From positions 1 through 64,000 of the forward strand of contig JAKSCC010000225.1 of NCBI GenBank assembly GCA_022360815.1: 64,000 nt of DNA. Reading direction: 5' to 3'. The DNA is from Desulfobacterales bacterium. GTDB lineage: Bacteria > Desulfobacterota > Desulfobacteria > Desulfobacterales > Desulfolunaceae. Of the stretch, positions 9,080 to 18,535 are shown in pieces. Each line of letters starts with the position of its first letter. Position 1 is the first letter of the stretch. Under the pieces are notes generated by a model. The model was not told the DNA's origin, did not search any database, and worked only from the letters and a program-made list of their open reading frames with translations. The position numbers and the translations under genes were made by a program.

Positions 9080-9979
9080 TTACCGGAGTTTGTCCCAAGG
9101 ATTTGGGGCCTTGCTTTGTGCCGCTGCAGAGGGTTTGGGTTTTGCTCCTCGAAGTCGAGCCACGCGCTCTTCAATGGGAGGGTGGGTGGAGAAGAGGTTG
9201 GCAAGTTTCTGGCCTGCAAGAGGGTTGGTGATGAACATATGAGCGGTTGCTGGTTCGGCATCCATGGGAACGCGCTGGGAAGCGGACCCCAGCTTTTCAA
9301 GGGCTGCGGCAAGGCCTTCGGGGTTTCCGGTGATCTGTGCTGCGGTGGCGTCAGCCAAGTATTCACGGGAACGTGAGATGGCCATTTGTACCAGCATGGC
9401 GGCCATGGGAGCGATGATGCTCATGGCAATGAGCCCAAAAATACCGGCACCACCCTCTTCGTCATCTCTTCCCACGCCAAAAATAGCAGCCCATCTTGCC
9501 ATGGAGGCCAAGGTCATGATGGCTCCAGCAAGGGTGGCAGCGATGGTCCCTACAAGGATATCCCTGTTTTTGATGTGCCCCAGTTCGTGCGCTATGACTC
9601 CCCTGACTTCATCCGGTCCCATAAGGTCCAGAAGACCTTGGGTGACGGCCACGACCCCGTGCTGTGGGTTTCTGCCTGTGGCAAAGGCGTTGGGAGCATT
9701 TTGGGGAACGATGCAGACCTTTGGCATGGGAAGCCCGGCTCTGCTGGAAAGTTCTTGGACCATATCGACGAGCTGGGGTGCCTGGTTTCTGCTTACCTCT
9801 TGAGCACGGTACATCTTCAGTACCATCTTATCTGAGTAAAAATATGAGAAAAAGTTCATGCCCCCCGCCAGAAGAAGGGCAATGATCATCCCTCCTTGGC
9901 CGCCAATGATGCGTCCGACCATGACAATAAGAATGGTGAGAACCGTTAAGAGCAGGGTTGTTTTCATCTGGTTGCCCAT
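9080..9979 (-). CDS. htpX: Membrane zinc metalloprotease HtpX (M48)
   Basis: 299 residues. It has two N-terminal transmembrane helices, the zinc motif HELGH at residues 131-135 and the third ligand in SREYLAD (E206), with two further membrane helices between them. HtpX degrades damaged inner-membrane proteins alongside FtsH and is often heat- or envelope-stress-induced. The ATG at 9979 has AAGGAG 6 bases upstream. The gene stands alone. The C-terminus (about 270-299) is a short Ala/Pro/Lys-rich tail. Confidence 0.95.
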   Translation of the reverse strand: MGNQMKTTLLLTVLTILIVMVGRIIGGQGGMIIALLLAGGMNFFSYFYSDKMVLKMYRAQEVSRNQAPQLVDMVQELSSRAGLPMPKVCIVPQNAPNAFATGRNPQHGVVAVTQGLLDLMGPDEVRGVIAHELGHIKNRDILVGTIAATLAGAIMTLASMARWAAIFGVGRDDEEGGAGIFGLIAMSIIAPMAAMLVQMAISRSREYLADATAAQITGNPEGLAAALEKLGSASQRVPMDAEPATAHMFITNPLAGQKLANLFSTHPPIEERVARLRGAKPKPSAAAQSKAPNPWDKLR

Positions 9980-10460
9980 GAATGACTCCTTGAAAAAAAG
10001 AAAAAATGTGAAGCGATACCTGAAATGTGCGGCATCCGGATTCGGTTTCTCTTATGGAAATATAAAGTCGTTTTCTGTTTTGGCAAGGCGGTTTGCAAGG
10101 GGATTGGAAAAAAGAGTGGGTTACGCTGTGAGGTGATGAAGAGGGAGCTTGGGTTTGTTTTGGCAAAGGATGATATTGGCACGTTATGCCTCGGGTGTGG
10201 TGGAAGAAGGTGGAGCGTTTGGGAGACGTCAAGCCTTCTGCGAAGCCGCGAAGAAAAGGGGTGATGAATTTTGTGTCGGTATGAGTTTGTTTTGGTTATT
10301 CTTGGTTTGTCTCTTCGAAATAATTTGACAATAAAGGGGCTCAGTGGGTAACTCAGAGATCCTGAAGGGTGCCGCAGGTGAGATGTTTACGTCAGATTAT
10401 CGCGTCTGAATGGTTTGTTTTTTGCGGCAGGTGACAGGTAAAGCAACGTGGGGATCCATC
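9980..10460. other. Intergenic region between htpX and the tungstate regulator
   Basis: A 481-bp gap between divergent genes. I see no gene or RNA motif. The stretch just before 10461 carries an imperfect inverted repeat (CAGATTATCGCGTCTG, 10393-10408) that could be an operator or a weak hairpin. I could not match it to a Moco/Tuco riboswitch or to a ModE box. Confidence 0.45.
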
Positions 10461-11396
10461 ATGGAAAGACGTGGGCACAGGCGAGACCTCCTCTCCACCA
10501 AGGAGGTTGCCGAATTTTTGGGTGTCAATGAAAAGATGGTGTACCAGCTCATTTCCGATAAAGGGCTTCCTGCATCCAAAGTAACGGGAAAGTGGCTCTT
10601 TCCGCGGTATTTGGTGGAGCAGTGGGTGGAAAACAGCACCATCAACTACCCGGATACGGTGCATGTGAACCGAGGGGGCAGTGGCCCTCTGGTGCTGGCC
10701 GGAAGCAACGATCTGCTTTTGGAGCGGGCCATGGCCCACTTTAACAAGAAGAGCAGCGGAGAATTGGCGGTTTTCGGCAATGTGGGCAGCATGGGAGGGA
10801 TCCAGGCTTTAAAAAGCGGGATGTGTCATATCGCTTCCAGCCACTTGGTCTCCAACGATGAAGAGTATAATTTCGAGTTTGCCGGTCGGGAGCTGGAGCG
10901 TCAGCCTGTGGTGGTAAACTTTTGCCATCGCGAACAGGGCATTCTCTTTCGAGCCGATGAATCGCTTTTTCCAGAAGGGGTAACCGGGGTGAAGGAGCTG
11001 GGGCTTCCTGGTGTGCGTATCGTCAACCGTCCCCTTGGAACCGGAACCCGTGTGCTTTTCGATCGAGAGCTGAAAGCGTGTGGGATTGAAGGTTCTTCCC
11101 TTGCCGGATACGACGAGGAGGTTTCGCGTCATATGGATGTGGGCCTTGCTATTCTTTCGGGACGTGCCGATGCCGGTCCTGGCATTCGAACCGTGGCCTC
11201 TCTTCTGGGCTTGGCTTTTGTTCCCTTAAGGTGGGAACGCTACGATCTTATTGTGCTTCGAGAATCTTACTTTGACCGGCGTGTTCAAGGTTTTTTGAGT
11301 CAGCTGCAGGAGCGGCATTTGAAGGTTCTTGCACGGGGGCTCTCTGGATACGACATCAGCCACAGTGGCCAAATGCTTTTTCCAGAAATCAACTAA
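10461..11396 (+). CDS. HTH regulator with a periplasmic-binding-protein-like domain, next to tungstate transport genes
   Basis: 311 residues from the ATG at 10461, which has GGGGA 7 bases upstream; the open frame extends to 10410 but without a ribosome site. Residues about 10-58 form an excisionase/MerR-type DNA-binding helix-turn-helix (LLSTKEVAEFLGVNEKMVYQLI, then GKWLFPRYLVEQW). Residues about 72-305 resemble the PBP-like fold seen in one-component regulators of molybdate/tungstate uptake (GNVGSMGGIQAL, VNFCHREQGILF, NRPLGTGTR, GRADAGPGIR). It lies 65 bp before tupA on the same strand, so it most likely senses tungstate or molybdate and regulates the tup genes. The ligand is inferred from position. 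Confidence 0.88.
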   Translation: MERRGHRRDLLSTKEVAEFLGVNEKMVYQLISDKGLPASKVTGKWLFPRYLVEQWVENSTINYPDTVHVNRGGSGPLVLAGSNDLLLERAMAHFNKKSSGELAVFGNVGSMGGIQALKSGMCHIASSHLVSNDEEYNFEFAGRELERQPVVVNFCHREQGILFRADESLFPEGVTGVKELGLPGVRIVNRPLGTGTRVLFDRELKACGIEGSSLAGYDEEVSRHMDVGLAILSGRADAGPGIRTVASLLGLAFVPLRWERYDLIVLRESYFDRRVQGFLSQLQERHLKVLARGLSGYDISHSGQMLFPEIN

Positions 11397-11461
11397 AAAG
11401 ACCATGGCGGGCCTTTTTGAGGCTCGTAATATCAACCCAATAGTTTAAGGATGAAACAGAG

Positions 11462-12292
11462 ATGATACGGAAAAATTGGACAGGCGGACTTCTTGCTCTT
11501 GTGGCCTCACTGTTTCTGGCGGCAGGTGTTCAGGCAAAGGCCCTGATGATGGCCACCACCACCAGCACTGACAACACGGGTCTTCTCGATTATTTGGCCC
11601 CAGAGTTTACCAAAGACACCGGCATTGAATTGAAGTGGACCTCCGTGGGAACGGGTAAGGCACTGAAGCTTGGCATGAACTGCGACGTGGATGTGCTTCT
11701 GGTCCATGCACCTCCTGCCGAGAAAAAGTATATCAAGGATGGCTATGCAGAATCTCGCCGTGAGATCATGTACAACGACTTTGTGATTGTTGGCCCCAAA
11801 GCAGATCCTGCGGGCGTTAAAGGAATGGCTGTCGAGAAAGCCCTTTCGGCCATTCGAAGCAAAGGAGAGGCTTTTGTGAGCCGCGGGGACAACTCCGGAA
11901 CCAACAAGAAAGAGAAACTCCTTTGGAAAGCCGCAGGCGGGCCTCTTCCCGAGAAAGAGTCTTGGTATGTTCAGACAGGGCAGGGCATGCTGGCCACCTT
12001 GAATATCACCGCTGAAAGGGGCGGCTACACCATGACAGACCGTGGTACCTACATCAAGTACAGCCACAAAAACGGTGGAAATCCTCCTTTGGATGTCGTG
12101 GTGGAAGGCGGTGCCATTTTGAAAAATCAGTACAGTGTTCTGATTTTAAACAGCAACAATTGCCCCAAGGCAGACAAAGAGATGGCCCAGGCCTTCTCCG
12201 AGTGGCTCACCTCTGACAAGGCCCAGAAACTTATTGAGCGCTTTCGTCTTCTTGGAAAACCCCTCTTCATTCCCAATGCCCACAAAGGGTAA
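11462..12292 (+). CDS. tupA: Tungstate ABC transporter, substrate-binding protein TupA
   Basis: 276 residues: a signal peptide (about 1-25, cut after VQA), then a PBP fold. The TupA/WtpA-type signature TTTSTDNTG is at about 32-40, with SVGTGKAL, VDVLLVHAP, GDNSGTNKKE and the family end LLGKPLF. The TTTS motif binds the oxyanion in TupA proteins. Tungstate is preferred over molybdate in this family. It is followed by tupB after 12 bp and tupC after a further 6 bp, so the three form one operon. The preceding regulator may be part of it. Confidence 0.95.
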   Translation: MIRKNWTGGLLALVASLFLAAGVQAKALMMATTTSTDNTGLLDYLAPEFTKDTGIELKWTSVGTGKALKLGMNCDVDVLLVHAPPAEKKYIKDGYAESRREIMYNDFVIVGPKADPAGVKGMAVEKALSAIRSKGEAFVSRGDNSGTNKKEKLLWKAAGGPLPEKESWYVQTGQGMLATLNITAERGGYTMTDRGTYIKYSHKNGGNPPLDVVVEGGAILKNQYSVLILNSNNCPKADKEMAQAFSEWLTSDKAQKLIERFRLLGKPLFIPNAHKG

Positions 12293-12304
12293 GACGGAGG
12301 CTTT

Positions 12305-12988
12305 GTGGACTTTATTGCTCACGGCTTTTACCGGGCGCTGATTCTTCTCATCACAGGAGACCCCCAGACCCTTTCAGCGGTGAGCACCACCGTTCAAGCG
12401 GCACTCCTTTCCATGACCATCTCTCTCATGGTGGGGGTGCCTGTGGGGTTTTGCCTCGGATATTTTGAGTTCCGAGGGCGAAAAACCCTTCGTACCATCG
12501 TGGATACATTGTTGGCCCTTCCCACAGTCTTCATCGGTCTGCTGGTTTATGCGTTCCTCTCCAATCGGGGGCCGTTGGGCGGGTTGGGCCTTCTTTTCAC
12601 CATTCCCGCCATCTCCATTGGCCAGACCTTTCTGGCCCTTCCTGTGATTATCGCCCTTACCGCATCTGCTCTGGATAATTTGGATCAAGGTTTAAGGCTT
12701 ACTCTGGTCTCTCTGGGTGCCGATCGTCGCCAGCTCTTTTTTACCACCTTAAAAGAGGTGAGGTTTGCCATTGTGGTGGCGGCTATGACAGCCATGGGAC
12801 GGGTGATGACCGAGGTGGGGATCTCCATGATGGTGGGTGGCAATATCAAATGGCATACACGTACCATAACCACGGCCATTGCCCTTGAGACAGGCAAGGG
12901 GATGTTTGCCGAAGGCATTGCTTTAGGGGTGGTGCTTTTGGCCATTGCCTTGGTGGTTAATGTGACGGTTTCAATTTTTCGTAGGTGA
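12305..12988 (+). CDS. tupB: Tungstate ABC transporter permease TupB
   Basis: 227 residues with five to six membrane helices. The ABC permease EAA loop is the segment ASALDNLDQGLRLTLVSLGA (about 120-139), which has the expected A-LG-A pattern. The start is a GTG at 12305 with GGAGG 4-5 bases upstream. It pairs with TupA (12 bp upstream) and TupC (6 bp downstream). TupB dimers form the channel that carries tungstate into the cytoplasm. Confidence 0.94.
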   Translation: MDFIAHGFYRALILLITGDPQTLSAVSTTVQAALLSMTISLMVGVPVGFCLGYFEFRGRKTLRTIVDTLLALPTVFIGLLVYAFLSNRGPLGGLGLLFTIPAISIGQTFLALPVIIALTASALDNLDQGLRLTLVSLGADRRQLFFTTLKEVRFAIVVAAMTAMGRVMTEVGISMMVGGNIKWHTRTITTAIALETGKGMFAEGIALGVVLLAIALVVNVTVSIFRR

Positions 12989-12994
12989 GAGAGT

Positions 12995-14008
12995 ATGAGT
13001 GAGCAGCCATTGTATCTTCTTGAGGGAGTGACTCGTTCCTATACGTCCGGAGGACCTCCTGCGTTGGATTGTCCGGGACTCGCTATTAAAAAAGGAGGAG
13101 TAACGGGTATTTCCGGCCCCAATGGGAGCGGGAAAAGCACCCTGCTTAAGCTTCTGGCTTTTACTGAAAAACCCACAACGGGCCATATCTATTTTGAAGG
13201 CCAAGAGGAGGAGCCCTTTTCGACCTCCATACGTCACCGAGTGACCCTTTTGCCTCAGATTCCCTTTCTTTTGAATCGATCGGTTTTTGAAAATGTCTCT
13301 TATGGTCTCAACGTGAAGGGAGAGAAAAAGGGCATCAGAGCAAAGGTACACCATTTCCTTGAGACTGTGGGGCTTGATCCAGATCGCTTTTGCCGACGGA
13401 GCAGGCAGGAACTCTCCGGAGGAGAGGCGCAGCGTGTGGCTCTTGCCGCGCGTCTTGCTTTGGACCCTGACGTTTTGATTTTGGATGAGCCCACCGCCAG
13501 TGTGGATGCCGCCAGCAGTCACCTGATTCGCCAGGCTGTTCTCTCTTTTGCAGAGCGGCCTGGTAAAACCGTGATTCTTACAAGCCATGACGGTGCTTGG
13601 CTGGCCGATGTCAGTCAGGAGATCTGTTTTTTCTTTCGAGGAAAGCCCTTGCATGAAAAGATGGGTTTTTTACTCTTTGGGCCTTTTAAACAGGCTGAGA
13701 AGGGGCGCTGGCTTTATGCTTATGGAGATGGTCGGGATGAGATAGAGGTCCCCCCGCCTCCACGGGAGGGCACAGTGGCCGCATTTCCTGAAAGTATTTT
13801 GCGACTTGGGGGCTCTCCAGAAGAGGGTGAGGCGGCTTTTGAAGCGGTGGTACGTGAGGTTGCCTGGCGTGACGGGATAGTCGGTGCCCAGGTAACGCTT
13901 TCCGGAGCGGGGCACGCCATGACCCTTCTTTGCCGTGTGGATAGGGCTCCAGAGCCCGGGACACGTATAAAGGTTATCTATCCATTATCGGGTGTGGTTT
14001 GGTTATGA
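12995..14008 (+). CDS. tupC: Tungstate ABC transporter ATP-binding protein TupC
   Basis: 337 residues. Walker A GPNGSGKST is at 41-49, the signature LSGGE at 140-144, and Walker B LILDEP at 161-166. The switch His is in LTSHDGAWL. Residues about 250-337 form an extra C-terminal region (AAFPESILRLGG, then VYREVAW-like and VRIKVIYP-like strands) that resembles the TOBE/Mop oxyanion-binding module of ModC. This could bind the anion and inhibit transport, but that is inference. The stop codon overlaps the convergent trpR-like gene by 6 bp. Confidence 0.93.
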   Translation: MSEQPLYLLEGVTRSYTSGGPPALDCPGLAIKKGGVTGISGPNGSGKSTLLKLLAFTEKPTTGHIYFEGQEEEPFSTSIRHRVTLLPQIPFLLNRSVFENVSYGLNVKGEKKGIRAKVHHFLETVGLDPDRFCRRSRQELSGGEAQRVALAARLALDPDVLILDEPTASVDAASSHLIRQAVLSFAERPGKTVILTSHDGAWLADVSQEICFFFRGKPLHEKMGFLLFGPFKQAEKGRWLYAYGDGRDEIEVPPPPREGTVAAFPESILRLGGSPEEGEAAFEAVVREVAWRDGIVGAQVTLSGAGHAMTLLCRVDRAPEPGTRIKVIYPLSGVVWL

Positions 14009-14278
14009 TTTATGTCGTTTGGAAATCGCTTTGGCGGTGAAAGACCCTTGGGTTTTAAGAATTTTTGAGCCTCGTGTGATTTTGCAGAGGCTGATGTTGT
14101 GGCGTTTTGCGATGCTTCGTTGGGTATGACCCTGATGAATTTCGACCATAAGCTGCCAGCGCATGGCCACGTCAGATCGCTCTTTGGGTGTGAGAATTTC
14201 ATCCAAAAAGTGACGCAGTTTCTCTTTATCGTTGGTCTCAGCAAGAACTGTGAGTATTTCGTCGTAGGCCGTCTCCAC
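14003..14278 (-). CDS. trpR: Trp repressor (TrpR)-family DNA-binding protein
   Basis: 91 residues, close to TrpR (108). The central stretch LTPKERSDVAMRWQLMVEI and then ITRGSKILK matches the TrpR pattern; ITRGS includes the Arg and Ser that in E. coli TrpR contact L-tryptophan (R84/S88). TrpR represses trp and aroH operons when bound to Trp. No trp gene is in this window, so its target is elsewhere. The start is a GTG at 14278-14276 with CGGAGAG 5 bases upstream. Its 3' end overlaps the end of tupC (converging) by 6 bp. Confidence 0.85.
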   Translation of the reverse strand: METAYDEILTVLAETNDKEKLRHFLDEILTPKERSDVAMRWQLMVEIHQGHTQRSIAKRHNISLCKITRGSKILKTQGSFTAKAISKRHKS

Positions 14279-14469
14279 AATGGCTCTCCGTGGTTATATT
14301 TTTTTATTTTGATGACGTTGTAAAAGCCGGTACTTCGAAACCGCTTTTTCAAGCGATGCCAAAGATCGTCTCTCTTCTATACCACAATTGCCAGATTTCG
14401 GTGCACGAGGAGTGGCGCTTTTTTGGCCGCCGCGCCGAAAGGGTGAAGGCGCAGCAGCTTGGGGCTCTT

Positions 14470-14814
14470 TTATTTGTATTCGTGGGTTCCGAGGATGACA
14501 GGAATACCGGTTTTTTCTTGAATAAAGGCAGCTTTTTCTTCTGGGGTGGAGTAGGGGCACCCGGGCTTTGCTCCCACCATGCAGCTGCTTAGGTAGATGG
14601 CATCTGGTTTTACTTCTGAGAGTTTGATGGTCATTCCCACATTGGGGGCGGTGGCTCGTCCCGGGCATTCACACTTCACAAATCCTACCACATGGGTGGG
14701 CTCTTCAAATTTTCCATCGCCTTCCCCTGCAGCTTTAAGGCATCGCCATTCTCCAGGACATCCATAGCCTGAATCAATGTAGGACCCGCATCCCACAACG
14801 ATTGCTTTTTTCAT
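14470..14814 (-). CDS. CGGC-domain protein, metal-binding
   Basis: 114 residues rich in cysteines: positions 9, 19, 25, 48, 50, 78 and 86. Motifs are VVGCGSY, GCPGEWRCLKA, FVKCECPGR and YLSSCMVGAKPGCPY. This is the CGGC domain, thought to bind a metal and found mostly in anaerobes; no reaction is known. The ATG at 14814-14812 was chosen because AAGGAG is 6 bases upstream; an adjacent ATG (14817) is possible. It is monocistronic. Confidence 0.88.
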   Translation of the reverse strand: MKKAIVVGCGSYIDSGYGCPGEWRCLKAAGEGDGKFEEPTHVVGFVKCECPGRATAPNVGMTIKLSEVKPDAIYLSSCMVGAKPGCPYSTPEEKAAFIQEKTGIPVILGTHEYK

Positions 14815-14999
14815 CATTAACTCCTTTCTCATTTGGTAGTAAATAATGAGCAATCATAGGAGAGGCTGAAAGGGGTGTCAAGCAAGCTGGAGTGTGGACC
14901 AAAAGAAGAGCGCCAAGGGGGTGAATCTCGGTAGTGTCAAAAAACACATGCCCCCGTGATTGAACTCACGGAGTCGGGGCACGGGAAGAGGCAAACTTT

Positions 15000-16502
15000 T
15001 TAAAAGGTGTAGGTCACCACCACTTGCCCGTTTTGGGTATCGGCTATGGCCTTACCATGAAAAAGAATAGCGTTGGAGGCCATATCAAAGGTCCACCCGT
15101 TGATGGGTGAGAGGGGAAGCGGGCTCTCCTCCAGCTTTACCTGAATGGAACAGGCCATGGCTCTTTGGGTAAGGGTGAGTCTGGGAGCAGGAGTTTCTGC
15201 ATCGTGGACGACCTGCTCCATGAATCCCTTCAGGGCGTTTTGATCATCAATGGAGACGCAGCGTCCTCCCGTCCGAGAGGCAAGCTCAATATACGTTTTG
15301 CCATAATCGCGGTCTGTACTGTCTGTTTTAACGATGGCATGAACCCTGGCTGATTTTTGGAAGAAGAGATTTTCGACCATGTTAAATGGGGTGCCGCTGT
15401 GGCTGCTGTAATGATCGGGTTCGTCAGTTATCATAACAAAGGAGAGGCTGGCGCCCTCGCGAGGACTTTTTGCCTTGGAAAAGGTCCCTTTAGGTTTCAT
15501 AGCCTTTTCGGCAAAAAAGATACCGCTTTCATTTTCGTGCCCGCTGCTTCCCGCCTTGAGGTCCTCTTTGAATTCGAGAAAATTTTGGGTAAAGGCACCG
15601 TCTTGATTGGAGTCGCTGAGAAGGTCGCTGTCTGTGGTGATGACACCAAGGCAGAGATCAAGGCTCGACGAGGATGCAGCATCCTCCAACTCTGAGGCGG
15701 CTTTGGGGATGACCGTCCTGAAACGGTCCATGCTGGACGAATTGTCCACCACAAACACGAGATCGGCTTTTTGGGTGGTGGTTTTTAGGGAAAATGTTTG
15801 GGTCTCCTCTCTGTATGAGGCAGATAAAGGGCGAATATTGCTGGGGCAGAGTGTTGCAAGCATGAGGGACATGCACGAGGTGTAGGCCTCTTCTGTGCAG
15901 AGTGCGCCCGTGAGGAGTAGATCAGTCGAGGAGGTAAAGAGTGCCGTAAGACCCAAGATAAATACATGGCTTTCGGATTCATCGGGATGAGGTTCTGGAA
16001 GGCCTGTCAGATCGTCTTCTGGTGTAGCCAGAAGGGAGGTGACTCTGTTTGTCGCGTTTGTAAGAGGGTGCGGGTCGGAAAAGGAGAGTTTGAGAAGCAG
16101 TTTGGCCGCATTTTGCTCTTGAAGTGTATACTGTGAGAGTTGGGTGACCTTTGATAGAAGGGTACTTTCTTCAAGTTTTGTAAGGAGATGGGTCAGAACA
16201 GAAAGAGCCTCTGTCAAGTTTTCTGGAGGTGAAACTTGCGCTGCAAATCCTGCAAGGAGAGGGCATGTCTCAAGAGCTTTGGCTTGGACTTCTGGTGCGT
16301 CGGCATAAAACATTGCTCCATCAAAGGTGCTTGAGATGTCCGTGATGATATTAACCCCATTGGGGAGAAATACCTCATGCTTTTGTGTCGAAATATCACC
16401 CGGGTGAATTGGATCATTCGTATTGGAGCCACCACCGCATGCTATAAAAAAAAGAGAAAGCAGTATAAGAGGGAGGACGCGTTTGAGTCGTGAATGAAAC
16501 AT
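15000..16502 (-). CDS. Lipoprotein with von Willebrand factor A domain
   Basis: 500 residues. The lipobox FFIACGGG gives C22 as the lipidated residue. Residues about 245-430 form a vWA domain; the metal-ion site DxSxS is at D253-S257 (DNSSSMD), followed by GVITTDSD and FVMITDEPDHYS. vWA domains bind protein ligands through Mg2+. The first 230 residues are unassigned and include paired Cys (80, 202, 210, 219). The C-terminal about 70 residues look like a small beta domain. No neighbour suggests a role. A G+C-rich hairpin (about 14950-14980) lies beyond the stop without a T-run, and 16503-16748 (246 bp) before its start has no gene. Confidence 0.85.
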   Translation of the reverse strand: MFHSRLKRVLPLILLSLFFIACGGGSNTNDPIHPGDISTQKHEVFLPNGVNIITDISSTFDGAMFYADAPEVQAKALETCPLLAGFAAQVSPPENLTEALSVLTHLLTKLEESTLLSKVTQLSQYTLQEQNAAKLLLKLSFSDPHPLTNATNRVTSLLATPEDDLTGLPEPHPDESESHVFILGLTALFTSSTDLLLTGALCTEEAYTSCMSLMLATLCPSNIRPLSASYREETQTFSLKTTTQKADLVFVVDNSSSMDRFRTVIPKAASELEDAASSSSLDLCLGVITTDSDLLSDSNQDGAFTQNFLEFKEDLKAGSSGHENESGIFFAEKAMKPKGTFSKAKSPREGASLSFVMITDEPDHYSSHSGTPFNMVENLFFQKSARVHAIVKTDSTDRDYGKTYIELASRTGGRCVSIDDQNALKGFMEQVVHDAETPAPRLTLTQRAMACSIQVKLEESPLPLSPINGWTFDMASNAILFHGKAIADTQNGQVVVTYTF

Positions 16503-16748
16503 CTCTTCTCCTTGGCTTTTCCACTTAAGATGAGGGGCAGATATATTGGAAAGGTGCGGATGTAAATTGCAGAAGGCAAGCGCAGTTGGTTGCAGCTTCT
16601 GCTACGACTGTTTCTGGTGAGATATAGTAATAAATGGGATTGAAAAAGGTCAATATCTTTTGAAAATGATAGGATAAAAATAGGTTTTTTGAGGGGTGGG
16701 AGAGGGCGGTTTTTTAAGGTGAAAAACCGCCCCTGGGTGTTTTTAGAG

Positions 16749-18326
16749 TTACTCCAAGGTCACGGTTTGGCCGGGACGGGGAACAACGGCTTTGTACCCT
16801 TTCTCTTTAAGGGTATCCCGAAAAGCCAGGGATTGCTCCTCTTCTCCATGAACAACGGCAATTTGTTTGATTTGGATATTGGATTTTCGTAGGAACCTGA
16901 GCATCTCCTCCTGGTCGGCATGGGCTGAAAATCCTCCAATTTTTACAACCCTGGCTTTTAAGGGATACTCTTTGCCCAGAATTTTTACCATGGGTGGATC
17001 ACCTTTCCTCCCTTGGGCCTCAAAGGCCTCACCCAATTCAAGGATACGGCGGCCCAAGGTGTGCTGGGCCATATACCCCACAACCACGATGGTGTTGTTG
17101 GGGTTGTGCGCGCGATACCGCAGGTGGTGGAGAATGCGTCCCGCTTCACACATACCCGATGAAGAGATGATAATATGGGGTGTGGTGGTTTTCATGCACT
17201 CCATGGATTGGGCCACCGAGTCAATGTAGGTGAGTTCCTTAAACTCAAAGGGCTTTTTACCTCGTTCGAGAAAGGTGTGGTGGGCCATGTCATCGTAGAC
17301 TTCAGGGTGTTCGGCAAAGACGCGGGTGAGGTTTCCGGCCAAGGGGGAGTCGACAAACACAGGGATTCGAGGAACCTTTCCCTGGTTGTAGAGTTCGTGG
17401 ATGATGTAGACCACATCCTGGGTGCGACCAAAGGCAAAGGCTGGGATGACCACCACACCGTCTTTTTGAGTCGTTTCGTTGATCACCTCGCCCAAGCGCT
17501 CTTTGAGTTCCACGGTGGGCTCATGGTGACGCGCTCCATAGGTGCTCTCCATGATGAGAAGATCAATGGGCCCCAGGCCTTCAGGGAATCCCAGCGTGGG
17601 GTTTTTGAGGATGGGACGATCAAATCGTCCGATATCGCCGGTGAAAAGAACATGTCTCTTTTGCCCTCTTTCCGTAAAGGAGAGAAGGCAAAAGGCCGAT
17701 CCAAGGATGTGTCCCGCCTCGAAAAAGGTGACGGTCACCCCCTTGCCGATCGTGACCGGTGTGTTGTAGGGGTAGCCGTCAAAGGCGGATAGAGCAGCTT
17801 CTGCATCGGCCATGCTGTAGAGGGGTTCTACTTTTTTGAGATTGTACTGATCCAGGAGGTTGTCAATGGCTGTGGCGTTAAGTTTGAGGCCATTGTGTTT
17901 GAGGAGTCGGGCAATTTCACCACGCTCACGGTTGGTAAGCTGTCCCTTTTTGGCGTGTGAGAGGTTGTAGAGGTGGCCACGCACGGTTTTGTAGTTGAGG
18001 TAGTTGGCATCAGACTCTTGAATATGGGCAGAGTCTTTGAGCAGGTAGTGACAAGCATCAGCCGTGGTCCGTGTGGTGATGATGCGTCCGTTAAATCCTC
18101 CTTTGACGAGAAGAGGGATGCGTCCGGAGTGGTCGATGTGGGCGTGGGAGAGGACCATGTTCGTAATAAGGGCGGGATCGACGGGAAAGATGCGGTTTTT
18201 GGCATCGCTCTCTTTGCGTCTTCCCTGGAAAAGCCCACAATCCAGAAGAATTCTGTCTTTACCGGTTTCAAGAAGGTGCATGGAACCGGTTACTTCGCGT
18301 GTGGCACCGTAAAACGTGACATGCAT
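16749..18326 (-). CDS. Beta-CASP metallo-beta-lactamase RNA nuclease-like protein
   Basis: 525 residues from the ATG at 18326, which has AAAGGAG 6 bases upstream; the open frame to 18401 is not used. The metallo-beta-lactamase motif HAHIDH is at 61-66, then GHILGS, TGDIGR and the beta-CASP signature MESTYG, followed by ISSSGMCEAGRI and the final GGFSAHADQ. This arrangement matches CPSF73/YSH1-type and KH-less archaeal-type RNases and related bacterial proteins (YP_-type 'RNA-metabolising MBL' proteins). It probably binds two zinc ions and cuts RNA; the substrate is unknown. It is monocistronic. Confidence 0.92.
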   Translation of the reverse strand: MHVTFYGATREVTGSMHLLETGKDRILLDCGLFQGRRKESDAKNRIFPVDPALITNMVLSHAHIDHSGRIPLLVKGGFNGRIITTRTTADACHYLLKDSAHIQESDANYLNYKTVRGHLYNLSHAKKGQLTNRERGEIARLLKHNGLKLNATAIDNLLDQYNLKKVEPLYSMADAEAALSAFDGYPYNTPVTIGKGVTVTFFEAGHILGSAFCLLSFTERGQKRHVLFTGDIGRFDRPILKNPTLGFPEGLGPIDLLIMESTYGARHHEPTVELKERLGEVINETTQKDGVVVIPAFAFGRTQDVVYIIHELYNQGKVPRIPVFVDSPLAGNLTRVFAEHPEVYDDMAHHTFLERGKKPFEFKELTYIDSVAQSMECMKTTTPHIIISSSGMCEAGRILHHLRYRAHNPNNTIVVVGYMAQHTLGRRILELGEAFEAQGRKGDPPMVKILGKEYPLKARVVKIGGFSAHADQEEMLRFLRKSNIQIKQIAVVHGEEEQSLAFRDTLKEKGYKAVVPRPGQTVTLE

Positions 18327-18535
18327 GAAAGGCTCCTTTCTTCCCCGAGAGTCATGATGACTCACCTGAAAAGTCGCGGGGGCTGAGGTGGGATGATACA
18401 CTAAGGGTAAGTGAGGCTTGCAGGGGTGTCAATGAACGAATCTGAGATGCAAGAGTCAACTGTCACTAGAAAAAGTTTTTTTGGAATCATTCATATTTTG
18501 GGTGGCTGGCAGATAACGGGAGGCAAAAGAAGGCA

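Noticed and set aside
12971-13654. 227-residue minus-strand open frame in tupC
   Set aside because: Antisense to tupC, no motifs, no ribosome site.
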